Of a stretch of DNA of 64,000 nt, positions 31,654 through 45,000 are shown piece after piece. The position numbers and the translations under genes were made by a program. The first letter of the stretch is position 1. Each line of letters starts with the position of its first letter. The stretch covers positions 14,372,501-14,436,500 of the forward strand of contig NC_070603.1 of the NCBI RefSeq assembly GCF_027172205.1, given 5' to 3'. The DNA comes from Podarcis raffonei. Taxonomy: Eukaryota; Chordata; Lepidosauria; Squamata; Lacertidae. The notes under the pieces were generated by a model that saw nothing but the letters and a program-made list of their open reading frames with translations, was not told the DNA's origin and ran no database searches.

Positions 31654-34600
31654 GCTTAGGCACTAATGATGAAGCATAACATTTCCTATGCTTTCAAAGA
31701 ATATTGATGCAATAGGTACCAAATATATACTTATCAGGCAAATCCAGCTGCGGAAAGTATATGCATTCTACCTGAAGAACTATGCAAGGTTAAAATCGAC
31801 AATGTAGCTAAAATCATAAATAGTCAAGTCCCACATGTACCCTTTTGCAAACATTTTTTTTTTATTGGTCTATAAAAATGCTCTTGGGATTGGTTCAGTC
31901 TTTGAACATTCTTGGACAGATTTTGCAGCTATCAAATAAGATTCACAGTTAAAGGGTAGAACACAACGATGATTTCCTCTTACTGTGCATAATCTCATTT
32001 TCTATTCCCCTTTCCTTCTTCTGGAAATACACCCCCTTTCTTACAAGCTGAGGTAGCACATACCAGGCTAGTTAGCATGAGGCAGCTGCCGCCCTGATGA
32101 TGATGCGGGTAGGAGCAGAAGGCACTGCAATGTTTAGGACACAATCGCTTTGCCGACTGGAGGGGAGCAGCAGGTACAAGGTTTAAACATGAGGTGCCCA
32201 GAGAGGCTTAAAAAGTCCAGGTTCATGGGGATAGGCAGGGGGAAGTGAAATAAAAGTAGATAGAGAACCACCTGATCTCTCTAAAGGAAGATCCTTACAC
32301 AAGCAACAAACTGCATTGCTGATTTTTCTGCAGTAGATATAGTTTTGAGGGCCAAAATGACTCCAATGAAGGCAAAGCTCTTGTTAAGAATGTAAAAGCT
32401 GAGGAAGTCATGACAAGAAACCTGGAACATTAAACAAGCATCAACCCAGGACACATTATCTGCTTGTACGTCTGGTGTCAATAAAGAATTATGTTCTCCA
32501 CTGCAAATGAAGTTAGCAGGGCCTTAACATTTCTGTCCTCTGCATGGGACTTGAACACTACAACCTTCAGCAGAATACGCCCCATGAACTATCTTCGCTC
32601 TTGCATTTTAAAGGGAGTGTGGTACACAGACTGCAGCAAGCACAATTCATTAAATCACAGATCAAGGTCACGATAATTCAAAGTAGCAGAACCACTAGTT
32701 CCTTCTCCTTGGTGCCTTATAATGTCTTGGTGAACCGGGCTTCATCCCTGCTTGGCAAATGCCTAAAGGCAAGGCTGCCCATTTTCGATTTAAAGTGATG
32801 ATCACTAGACATGTTGAGCACCTTTCTTTCAGAGTTTCCATTCATAGCTGCAGAAGAGAACTACAGTGAGCACAAGGCTCAGGAACCAAGACGCATTGCT
32901 GTTTTGTTTGGCAATGGCGGAATTGCTTTGAAGCGCAACATGCAGCAAACTTTTGGGACAGAAGTCTGCGCCAAAGGAACCCACTTTGAAGCTAGCCTCT
33001 GTCCTGGCAGCATTGTTCTGAAGGTTATTGTCCAAATTCAAGGGAGGTATGCAGGCAGCACGGTCAAGAAGAAACCAGCTTTGCGGAGCAGCAGTTGGTC
33101 TGCATTAGAAGCAAAGGAGGCAATACATTTTGGGCTCTGAAGCTGCTACCATGTCGTCATCCCCCCCTCCCAGAAGAAAAGAATTTTGTGATTTGAATAA
33201 ATTGTGCAAATGGAGACAGTGGGATCCTCACATTCTCCTTATTCCCTTGCAGTGGAAAGTAGGCTTATGATAACTACAAGTCCCTTGTGCTACTCAAAGC
33301 CTCTTACGTCCCCCAGCCTCTGGCACAGTGGCCTAACCATATTTACACAGAAGTAAGTCCCACCAAGTTCAACAGTAATTACTTCCAAGTAAGCATGAAT
33401 AAGATTGCTCATCTTATTGGCGAAGGCTGCAAACAGCAGCAACTGACGTGAGACTGCCAGGCAGTCCAGGTGCCAATATCACAGAAGTATTTCTGAAATA
33501 CGCTTTAGTTAGCTTCCCTGTATCCGCAAATCCAGATTTTATGGTAGGTATATACAGCCAACTTGACCCCAAATCACCTTCAAACAGAGCACGGGATTTG
33601 ACGCCAGGGCTCTCCCAGCTGAAATCACAGTCCCTCTTCTATGCAACCGATCCTCGTGTAAACGTGAGAGTTCAGGCTGGTTCTTCCTGAACGTGTGTAG
33701 ACAGAGAAATTTGTGCGCTAGCCCTTGTGCCAGGCTGGTCACTTTGCCAGACTTGGATGCAAGGGCAGGTTCCTTGGATAGAAATATAAAACATTCCTGC
33801 CAGCCCACCCAAATGTACCTCCATTAAATTCAGATATAACAAGGGCAGCCATGTAGGAAGGTGGCGTTCTAAAGTGACTGTTTTTCATGAATATAGCACA
33901 GGACATGCTTAGCAGAGCAGGTTAGAAGCGTGCTATTGTTAATGACTTCCTCTCGGAGCGGCTTCCTCACTAGCGCTTATTGCCTTTTATTATTACTAAA
34001 GGAACTATTTGCTCAGAGAAGCATTCTGGAAATACAGGTCTTAGAAATGCGAGCCTTTCTTCCCTGAGGACTCTGAAAAGATCACTGCCTTGTGTATGCA
34101 TTCCATAGAGCAAGCCTGTTTGTTCTTACAGGACAACAGCAGAAACTGGGATAAAGAGCAAGTAAATAGTTTCAGCGGCTCAGAAAGGCAGAAGGAGGAT
34201 GTTCTTTGGAAACAAGCCCCCTTCGGTCGGTAAAAGCTGGCAATTTTGGGAGCAGGGAAGGAAAGACCACCTTTACAAATGAAAGATTTGGGGAGAGTTG
34301 CCGAGGGAACATCTTAGCAAAGGACACCAACTGTACAGTCAAATCTATACAGTTCGGGCGATCGCAGCGTAACTGCACGGAGCCAATTGGTATGCAAAAC
34401 CAATGGCGAAGAAGAAGCCTTTGGACTGACTCGCGGGAGCTGCCTCCAAAACCGGGTTGCTAGCTCAGCACAGGAAGTGGGTGGTTGTTTCCAGAGCCAT
34501 TACAATGATAGCAACGCAGTAGATTTGGGATAGAAGCCCAAACTATTCTTGCATTTTTTGGAGGAAAAGCGAAGCCATGAAACCCGTGGTCAGAGAAAAA

Positions 34601-34991
34601 AGGAAGCCATCCATTGTACAATGGGCAACACCTAGCAGCCTCAACAGGAGATTGCTCAGGTGTCTATGCCACAGCAGGCTCCCCCCCCCCCAACTTTAAG
34701 GAGAAAGAAGGGGTCATGTTTCCAATGGTCCACATGCCTCCCGCTACCCAAACGTGGCAGGCTTCTAGCCATGACCCCATCACTGGTCCAGGGATCCTGA
34801 TTCTGAAGAGGAAAGCTCAGAGTGCAAGGACTTGTAACACAGGTAAGCCAAGCCTCTGTTACAAAGCCAACTTCAAGCCCCACCCCTCCAAGGGCAGGTA
34901 TAGCAGATCTACACCTCACATTGGAGCAAGTGGGGTGGTCTGGCTGCTCAAGGGGCACAAACAAAGCAAGGCCCAAGGTTCATCCACCTAC
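31654..34991. other. Gene-free stretch between CS and COQ10A
   Basis: No exon or intact repeat is recognised. Around 33330-33410 lies a short repeat (cacagaagtaagtcccacca, agtaagcatgaataagattg) of a kind frequent in this window (49700, 53560-53790) whose class I cannot name. Confidence 0.45.
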
Positions 34992-37003
34992 TTTATTTCC
35001 CTCAACCTGCCGTTTTAACCTATCTTCCTCCTTCCGCTGAGCAGAGCGCCAGAGGGATCTGTGAAAAACATAGTGATCACTCTCACCCCATGTTATGCAA
35101 CGTGACATCTTCATAAAAGCAGGCACACAAACACTCTGGCGCCTGAAACTTGGAAGCAACAGGGCCTGGAATACCCCAGGCCCACATCGCAGGGCTCAAC
35201 CCCCAGCAGTCGTGTGTTTGTGTCCACACCGCTTGTGCAAAATGTGCGTCTAAACGTAGATAAACTTTTCCAGCTCAAAACAGGGTACCGAGTTTACAGC
35301 AAAATAGGCAACACAAATGGATGTCTGCAGCGGGGAAAAGTGCAGGGTGGGGTTTTGGGAGACCCACAATGGTGGTCATTGGAACAGGAGGCAATTTCAG
35401 GAACAGCTGCTGGGCAGGCGTGGTTGGTCTCAACTTGCAGCTTTCAACGGGGCCAAGACTCTGCAAGACTCCGAATACACATCCCAACTGAGCACCTTCC
35501 CACAAGCCAGCTGGAGACAGTGGCATGCTAATCACTCCCCACAGGTGGCGCTTCATCACAAGTGGGCTGCACAAGGCATAGTCACTCTCCCTGTGTGGAA
35601 ATATTTGGTGGAAGAGGGACCAGGTGGAAGTCCTGTCCTCAAAGCAGCAGCCCCCAGCCTGATAATGCTATATTACATTCCCACAATGCAAAGCAGAAAG
35701 CAGCTATGGTGCTGTGGCGAGCGCTGGCAGGCTCGTGCAACCCATTAGCTCAATAATCCCAAAGATGCCGTTGGCACGGCATTTCAAAAGGCCGCAACCA
35801 AGACACCTACCTCTGGGTTTTAGGTGACGTTTCAAGAGGGTTGGACATGGGTTTTAATGAAACAGGTGGACACAGGAATCTGAAATTCTGCAAAGCTCTG
35901 GTTGCACTCCCCACAAGAAAGTAATTCTGCCTCCTTTCTCTCTTCCCCCCACCGCAAATGTGCACCCATTTGGAGTGTGTCTTCTAACATTTCTAAAACT
36001 ATTCCGGCTCCAAGAGGGCCATATCTCCCCCTTGGCCCTTTATTTGGCACACATCTTTTGCTACTCTGCACTCTGCTATCAACCGAAAGGAAGACACGGG
36101 GCAGCTGGCTGGATGCTAATCTCCCTTAGATAGCCTAGTGATGAACAGAGATTATGGTACTGTTTGGGCAAGGAAGAAGAATCCCAGCCTGATGTTTCAG
36201 CACAAGTACGATGTTTTGCACAGCCTCAAAGAAAGCAGCAACTGTAGAGCACCCTCTATCTACCAGCACCCTCAGTAACAGACACCAGCCACTCTGCACT
36301 GCTTGCCTGCTCCCCTCCGCCATGCCTGCATTTCCGCAACTGCACTCCAAACCAACGTTCAACCAGCAGAGTCTTGCAAATCCAACCGCTAACAGCTAAG
36401 GAGACTGCCAGACAAAAAGTACAGCCTCTCCACGCTTATTCTCTATTGTCAAGGGGCAGTCCAGGTCAGGGCTTTCTTCCTTTCCTTTCCTTTTTTAAAC
36501 AAGTGATTCAGGAGGCACAATTTCCAATGGGCCCTTCACTAGGCACAGAAAGAAAGCACACGATCACATGCTATGAGCTTCCACTGCCCCGTTCCCCAGA
36601 GAAACAGGGTTCGGCACTGTCCTCAGCCTAAGACAAGCCATGCTGGCACATACAAAATAGGTGGAGAATGGGATGGGAGACAATCCACAGACTGGGGGAT
36701 TAAGGGGGAAGGGAGGAGAAGGGCTTCAAAGAAAGTCCTACAAAACAAAATATGTATGTATGACCCAGCATAAGAGCATGACTAGGCAAAACAGACAGTT
36801 AAGAGGTTGCTCCGGAGGTAACATGACCACCTGGCCCTTTCCTTAGGAAAAAGTCTCTCTTCATCACACCAGGCCCAGTGGATAAATTAAGACAGGATGC
36901 CAGGAGAAACCAAATAAATAGATAAAAACAGAGGGGCTGAGGAAGCCATGAGTGCACACCCCAGCGCAGTGTCCGCGTGGCCACCAAAGCAGCAGGGAGC
37001 CTT
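34992..37003 (-). other. COQ10A: Inferred COQ10A 3' UTR
   Basis: Mostly non-repetitive sequence after the COQ10A stop. AATAAA on the minus strand occurs at 36044-36039 (3' UTR near 0.97 kb) and at 34997-34992 (near 2.0 kb). Which is used cannot be decided here. No other gene is recognisable in this stretch. Confidence 0.4.
36039..36044 (-). terminator. Candidate COQ10A polyadenylation signal
   Basis: AATAAA on the minus strand 960 bases after the stop codon. It is a candidate only; a second one lies at 34992-34997. Confidence 0.35.
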
Positions 37004-37171
37004 TCACGTCTGGTGGATCTCGTGGAACATGAGCTCTCGGGGAATGCGGGTCTCGGGACCGTAGTTCTTTGCCGCCCGGCGTTCAAAAGCAGCGACCATC
37101 TGCTTGACCACCTCGTCGAAGAAAACGGTAGCCAGCTGCGAGTGCAGCAGGGAGCGGAACTCGAAGGAAAT
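37004..37171 (-). CDS. COQ10A: COQ10A last coding exon with stop
   Basis: Fifty-five codons and [23 protein letters not shown] through [16 protein letters not shown] to [12 protein letters not shown]. The acceptor is ctccccag. The end HEIHQT matches the COQ10A-type tail (HEVHQT) rather than the COQ10B HEVHHT. Confidence 0.96.
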   Translation of the reverse strand: MSFEFRSLLHSQLATVFFDEVVKQMVAAFERRAAKNYGPETRIPRELMFHEIHQT

Positions 37172-40100
37172 CTGGGGAGAGGGGAAGAGCATTAGTCTGC
37201 CATCTCATAGCTCTTTCAAAGCTGGGGGGGTGGGGTGCAGGGATGGGCAGCCGGGGCTCTCTTCAACAAGCAGGAAATGTTGCGTTCTAGTACTGTGAAT
37301 AAGGGGCGCGGGTGGCGCTGTGGTCTAAACCACAGAGCCTAGGGCTTGCCGATCAGAAGGTCGGCAGTTCGAATCCCCACGACGGGGTGAGCTCCCGTTG
37401 CTCGGTCCCTGCTCCTGCCCACCTAGCAGTTCAAAAGCACACCAGTGCAAGTAGATAAAAAGGTACCACTGCGGCGGGAAGGTAAACAGCATTTCCGTGC
37501 ACTGCTCTGCTTCGCCTGAAGCGGCTTAGTCATGCTGGCCACATGACCCGGAAGCTGTCTGCGGACAAACGCCGGCTCCCTCGGCCTATAGAGCGAGATG
37601 AGCGCGCAACCCCAGAGTCGTCTGCGACGGGACCTAACTCTCAGGGGTACCTTTACCTTTTAGTACTGTGAATATATGAGGAAGGGCGGGGCGGGGGGGG
37701 GATCTTCCTGTGACAGATATGAAAAGCCCTGCTCTGTAAAGTGCCCTGCAGCTGATATTCCCAAAGGGTTTGCAACTCCCCAAGTGCAGCAGGCGTGATT
37801 GGCAGAGATCATTTTGTTCCTGGGCACATCAGCAGATAATGGCGAGAGCAAGGTGCGAGAAACCTGCAGCTCTGCAGACCCAGCCAGCACAGCCAGTGGT
37901 CAAGGATGACAAATGAGCTGCAATGCAGCAGCATCTCGAAAGCCACAGGCTTCCCATCCCTCGTTTACATTAAGCCGCCTGTTAAGAAACAGTATTCCCA
38001 GGATGGTGAAAGTATCCTCCAACATGTGCAGCCATTATCTGGCTATTATTGCTGGCAAGAGATGGGAGCTCACACCTGGACTTCTGCCCAGCCCACCTTT
38101 CCACTCATAGATGAGGAAAAATCCTACAAGACACAACTGACATCCTAGTGGGACCTGTAAGGTTGTTCAAGGACAGCATCACCCCACAGAAACCTTGCCA
38201 GTCTCTCTAAGATGCCAGTGCCATCTTGTAGACCCTGTCTCAGACAGGGGGAGGGGAGGGGAGGAAGGCAGATAGTGTGTGTGTGGAATGACAGAGAGGA
38301 GTAGAATTCCTCATCTGCCCCCATTTCTCTCATCTTCTGATAACCTAAGGAGCTTCTCCGAGATGGAGCTGTCCTCCAGAATCTATCCTGGCTATTCTAA
38401 GACAACAGCACCATTTTAGAGACGCAACAGAAAAGAAACAAGGAGCCAACGCTGCATTGCAAGGTTGGAGGAAGAGTATGAGATTTGTGCAATCCCACAT
38501 TTGACCCTTAAGGAAGGCACTGTGCCCTGCCTCATTATCGTCATTCAAAAATAGGATATTACTTCATTAGTCCTTAAGCATCACAAAATTAGACGACCAC
38601 ATGAAGAGGCGCAGAGTGAGCTTGTCACACAGCTGGGATTATTTAGAGCAGGCATCCCCAAACTCGGTCCTCCAGATGTTTTGGAACTATAACTCCCATC
38701 ATCCCTAGCTAACAGGACCAGTGGTCAGGGATGATGGGCATTGTAGTCCCAAAACAGCTAGAGGGCCAAGTTTGGGGATGCCTGATTTAGAGGCAGCAGC
38801 AATGGTGGTGGTGCTGAGGAACAGACCCATCTCTGCCTTGTGGAACGCACAAGAAGATTGAGAGGAGAAGAGGAGGTTAAGTATCCCATAGCAAGTGTTC
38901 ACACCTCCACAGAAGGTCACACTTTAGGATCAAAAACTTCCTCACACTCATTAAGAAGTCAGGAGTTTTGGCTCCCACCTGCTCTCTAAGAGACAAAAAG
39001 GGAACCCAAGAGACACAACACTCGAGCTCTGGCCCTTCTGTACACACAGTTTCTGCTCATGAAAAGAACATTTGCTTCCTTGGCTGGCTAATGCTTGGGC
39101 TTCATCACAGGCAAGCACTTTTCTTTCCTGTTTCAAAGGAATAAGCCCACCCCTTGCTGGCACAGACCGATGAATCCTTTGTGGAACAGGAGCCGAGCTG
39201 CCTGAGAACACTTTTATAGCCATGTGTGCTTACCGAGAAGTCCACTGTACAAGTGCGGGGGTAGCCAGGAATGCCAGGGCTGAAACGCCAGCTGGTCTCC
39301 AGGTGGTTGAAGAGTTTCCCATCAGTGCAGACCGCCTGGGATAAAGGACAGAGGTGAGATCAGAGAATGATTTTGCTAGCAACGTCCATGCCCACCCAGA
39401 TAAGCTAGAACAAGAGTGTCTGTCCCTGGTTCTGACTGCAGCTCTGGAGCTGATGCTCACCTGCGACCCATCAGACTGCATCAGGCGTGCCATCAGTCAG
39501 CATTAGGATAAGACCTCTTTCCTAAGCACTCTAATCTTTTGAAATTTCTACATGGCGAGTTGTTGGAATCAGTGCTCCTGATTATACAATGTACTGTATA
39601 ATGGAAGAGATTTTAGCCAATGGAAGAGATTTCAGCCTGGATAGCACAGAAATGTGCAGCTACATTGGCTCCCAGTACATTTCCGAGAACAATTCAAAGT
39701 GTTGGTGCTGACCTTTAAAGCCCTAAATGGCCTTGGCCCAGTATACCTGAAGGAGCATCTCCACCCCCATCATTCAGCCCAGACACTGAGGTCCAGCACC
39801 AAGGGCCTTCTGGCGGTTCCCTCACTGCAAGAAGTGAGGTTACAGGGAACCAGGCAGAGGGCCTTCTTGGTAGTGGTGCCCGCCCTGTGGAATGCTCTCC
39901 CATCAGATGTCAAGGAAATAAACAACTATCTGACTTTTAGAACACATCTGAAGGCAGCCCTGTTTAGAGAAGTTTTTAATGTTTGATGTTTTATCGTGTT
40001 TTTAATATTCTGTTGGGAGCCACCCAGAGTGGCTGGGGAAACCCAGCCAGATGGGTGGGGTATAAATAATAAATGATGATGATGATGGTGATGATAGCTC

Positions 40101-41959
40101 ACCTTTACTAGATGGGGCCGCACCAGTGTTACAATGGATGTGTAACGTTCCACAACAGGAGGAAACCCGACTTCCAGCTGGGCCTTCACGTGGCCTGTCC
40201 TCTTAGAGACCACAACTGATTTCTTGCACCAGGGAACAAATTCCTTATATTCATCCACATTGGACACAACTTCATAGATCTCCTGCATGGAGTAACTGCA
40301 AGAAAGGATAGAGTTAATTCAGGAGCCCCTCAGAGCTGTTATAACACTGACAACCTGATGGTGACAGTACACAATGTACATAACAGGGAACAGGTAAGCC
40401 ATTATTTAGTTGAGCTGGCCAATGAGTTTATTGAGAAGAGGGTATGCAAGTGGGAGATGGCTGAAATCACAACTGGGTTTGCACGTATGCAGAATATTGG
40501 AACCTGGCTCTGAGTTCAGAGCTTGACAGTCATGCTCAAAGCATGTCAAAGGTTAGAGAACTTCCAAGGCAGCACTGCCTCCCTCTTCCTCAAGCCCAGG
40601 ACTTTGGGGGCTTTTGGGTGGTGGGACATATGATGCATTTTATCTGCTGCAGTCACAAGGTGAGGGAGTTTGGTACTTAATTTGTTCTTATTTATCCAAG
40701 GCACCTCTATGCCCTACGCTTTATTATCAGAACAAATACTTCATTCTTGGGGTTGATTTGTCCAATACAGAGCAAAGAAGAAAAGTCCTCAAACAGAAGT
40801 TATGGGTTAAACCCAGCACAATTGACACCTTGATTCTAAACAGACTGACTGAGAGCTACTTCTAGGCAAGTGTGGCTATGGCCACAGTTTGAGTGGCTTC
40901 CTCAGATTCAAACACAGAACTAGGAATGGACCCTTTGCCTTTGCAGTCCTATGCCACTGCCTACGCTGCTGGACAATCTTTATGTCCAACATTTGGGGCT
41001 TCTTAGTTTTATAAAAAGCAGTGCATGGGACGTGAGATGTTTATAAAATTCTGAATGGTGTTGAGGAAGCAAGTTTTCTCCCTCTTTCATACTGTTAGAA
41101 TGCGATACCATCCAATGAAGATGAATGACGGGAGAATCGGGACGGACAAAAGGAAAGACTTCACAACGCTCACAAAATGTAGGGAGGGTCCCCAACTTGG
41201 ACGGCTTCAAAAGGCATTTAGACAAATTCACAGAAGATTAGGAGATTCATGGCAGCTAGTGATGATGGCTGGCTACATATATATAAATATACACTACTGC
41301 CTGGATCAGAGGCACCATAACCAGTTGCTTGGAAACAATTAGAGGAGAGGCTATTGCCTCCCAATGCCCTGTGGGCTTCCCAGAAGCATCTGGTTGGCCA
41401 ATGTGGGAAGCAGATGCTGGACTAGAAGGCAAGGTGCAGTTTTGTTCTAAACCCAAATACAGCTCATTCATCCTCCTGTGAAGCAAGTCCGCTCACCCAA
41501 GGATCCTCCTTTCCGAATATTCCTTCCGTTTGTTGGTGAAAGGCCCTGAAAAGTTGATAAATGTCCGGCTGTGCTGAGCATTAAGATCCCAATCGGCACT
41601 GCTGACAGCTTGGGGGGCACGGATCATCAGAATCCCACAGGACGGCAGGTACCTGGAACTGAAAAATCCTCAGGATTAGCTGCACTCAACAGTCAGGAGA
41701 TTCACTACACCTTCATGAAGATTAATTCCAAAGGGACACTCTTCAATGCCCAGCAGAAAGCAAAACAGGAGCATTAATCTGAGAGTTTCCTCATAGGTAA
41801 GTTACAAGGAAGCATGACCAAAAACCGCCTTTTGAAGTTGTGTTCTTAGGGAATAATTTCCTAAATTTCCTAAAACTTAGGGAAGTTTTTAATGTTTGAT
41901 GTTTTATTGCATTTTTAATATTTTGTTGGAAGTGGGGTATAAATAATTTATTATTATTA

Positions 41960-42003
<44 letters not shown>

Positions 42004-45000
42004 ATTTGAAAAATACCACCATGTCTAGAAATAATGAGCACAGTACACAAGCCTGATTTTAGAACCATTTAATTTTCAAAGACAAAGGCCCCTGCTAATC
42101 TAGAGGCTCCTATATTAATGCTACCCCCCAAAAAAAAATCCTTGAGCATTCTCTACGTTTGTGAGACTGAGTTTTCAGAGCCAAGACAATGCACATCCAA
42201 TCTCCAAGCAGTATGTACAGGCTTAAACTACCACCCACCATCGTATTTGAAGCAACTTGCAAACCTGCACCATGCTGAATTTGAGAAATATGCAAGGAAA
42301 TAAAGGAATATAACTTACTATATGGCTTATCACCCACACTGACAAACTGAGGTAAGGTCCAAGGAAAGCCTGCTTGCTCCCCAACATCAAAGTAATAAAC
42401 AGGGTCTTTTCTGTGTTCCCCAAGAACTCCAAGGTTGGACAGAAGGACAGCACATAGTTGTGTATGTCATAAAGACAAAAATACCTCCTTTTGCCTGTTC
42501 CTGCTTTCAAATGGGCTTCAAGCAGGCATTTTACTTAGTCAGCTGGGAGTATGACAGCAGTTGGGATGCTGTTATGTTTGATCTACAGCAGAGATTTTCA
42601 ACCTTTTTGGGTCCACGGCTCCCTTGACCAACTACATTCTTTCTGAGGCACCCCTGTGGGCTCAGAAGCCCAGTTATGTCACCCCTTGCCTGCAGAGCTA
42701 ACAGCTCCTCACCCCTTTTTCAAACACCCTCCCTTGTGGAGGGTTCCTTCAGCCTCCTCTCCTCTTCCCACTCCTTGGGTCTCCTCTGGGCAGCCGCAGC
42801 TGCCACCCCTGGTCTCTGACCTGTCCTCCCTGCCCCAAAGAGAGATTCCTCCTCACACTGCCCCACAGGGACCTGGGAAGCACCCCCTGGCCAGCCCCAG
42901 AGGCACCTTTCACCTGGGGAGCTTGTAGCCAGGGCTGCTGCAACAAACAGCTGTGCAAACCTTTGGGAGGCAGAGATGCGAGGGAAGGGAAGGGAAGAGG
43001 AACAGAAGCCAGTGTTGCCCGCGGCATCCCTGACCATTATTCAAGGCACCCTGGTTGAAAATCATTGATCTACAGTGTTAAGAGATATGGGGGGAGGTTC
43101 TCACCAGTTCATCCCACAGATGGCCCTACAATGGGGCCCTACAACAACCTCACCTGAGGTTGTTGCCTCAGGTGAAGTATTTTGGATACTATTAAGGGCA
43201 GCAGAGTTGAAAATGACAGATTAGACTCATGTGGCAAAGCTCAAAGACATGAACAGGAGCTGCCAGGAGTACTTCTGTAACCTTGCACAGCTCCTGTTCA
43301 TTTCAATGGGGCTTCTGCAGCAACACCTCCCATTGGATTGTGCCTTACATTAGTTAGCAAGGAAGGAGGCACCACTTGGGTGCATAGACAAGGCAGTATG
43401 TGTCTTAGGCTGGCCCTGTCTGATCTCTCATCTTGCTTTTGGGTCACAAACGCTTTGTTCCAGAGACAGTGTAATGCTTGAACCCTGACTGGGACTGCCA
43501 GACATGCCCACAGATAGCAGTGGATGATTTCCTCCTTCACTTCCCACAAGTCTTGCTCAAAATTACATGAAAGGAAACATCAGACAGGGTTACACAAGCC
43601 CTCTGCGCTACCTTGTGCCCTGGCCAGCTTCCATCTCTCACATGGATACTGGCTGGCTGGCTTATCTTACGCAATATTGACTCTAAGCCCTCCCACTGGA
43701 TCAGCTGAACTGCCTTGTCAACCAATAAATGCTCAGAGTGCCAAGCGGAAAGTCTATTCAGGGAAGGAGGAATTTCCATACCAGAGGGGAAAGAAACGAG
43801 TACACTTTGCATGAACGGACAAAGCTACAGGCTGCTCACAGTCATGACCTCAGGGGACTGAAGAAATGGACCTGTATGGTTTCTGGAGCACCCCACTACA
43901 GGCTAAGGGGATGAGTGTTATGACTAGGGCTGGGCACACACATCATGATTCACAATACATTGCCAGGTCAAAAACTATGAAACCGTTATTACGATATGGA
44001 CTTCAAACCAGGTTTTGGACAATATATCAATATACCGCCCAGCGCTATGCTTGACCCAATTTCATCATGCTCTGTGCCTTTATGGCACAAGTCAGCAGGA
44101 GTTTAGTTTCCTTAAAGCCTTTTCTGTAAATGAGAAGAAAGTAAATAAGTAATTGGTGTGCTAGTCCTTTGCTGAACCAGCAATTACTCTTCACAAGGGC
44201 AAGTGCTTTCAGAGAACTTGCGGCACGCGTTGTGAAGGTGGGAAAAGGTCTGAGAAGCAGGAAATGGATCCAGCAACATGTTGCAAGATCAAGGGTCTAT
44301 GCTTCATAGGCACATCAGCCTAAAAGGATCGCCCATTTGACATCGAACAGTGCAGCATACTCGGGGACACTCTAGAAAAAAACAAGGACCAGTTACAGTA
44401 ATAGCTGCCCAGCAGGTTAGCTGGGACATTTATTTTGGAGTGCTGCCAAGCAAGTGCTTATGAATAGGACTGTTACGTAAGAAAGTTAAAGCACAGGAAA
44501 TCCAACATGCCACTGGTGAAACCAGGTGCTTTTAATCTGGGATGACAGAGCACACAGTAGGTTAACCCTCACAAAGCCCTTCAAAGCCCATCAACTTACT
44601 CCCCATAAAGAAACTGAGGAATGGCAACTCACATACCACCACCACTTGCGGGTGCACAAACTTGTATGTTCTCTGGTCTCAAGCCATGCCTCACCTCCAT
44701 ATTCTCATTCACATCAAGTACAAACAAAATCTTGCACCAAAAGGCGTTACCATTAGCAACCTGGTAGCAGCCAGTTCCACAGGCTCCAACATCCCCATGC
44801 TGGGGGAAGGGCTATAGCTCAGTGGCAGAGCCATCCGCCTTGCGGGCAGAAGGTCCTATGTTCAATCTCCAGGAGATTGTAGGCGATACTGAGCTAGACA
44901 GGCCATGGCCAAGACATCTTCCTATCTTTCTTGCTGTGTTCTGTGAAGTCAAACACTGCACATTATGTAAAGACATTATTCTCCACAGTCAGTGGTTGCT

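Noticed and set aside
32280-36770. Possible extra gene between CS and COQ10A
   Set aside because: Short frames only, without conserved domains or splice-linked partners; part is best explained as COQ10A 3' UTR.
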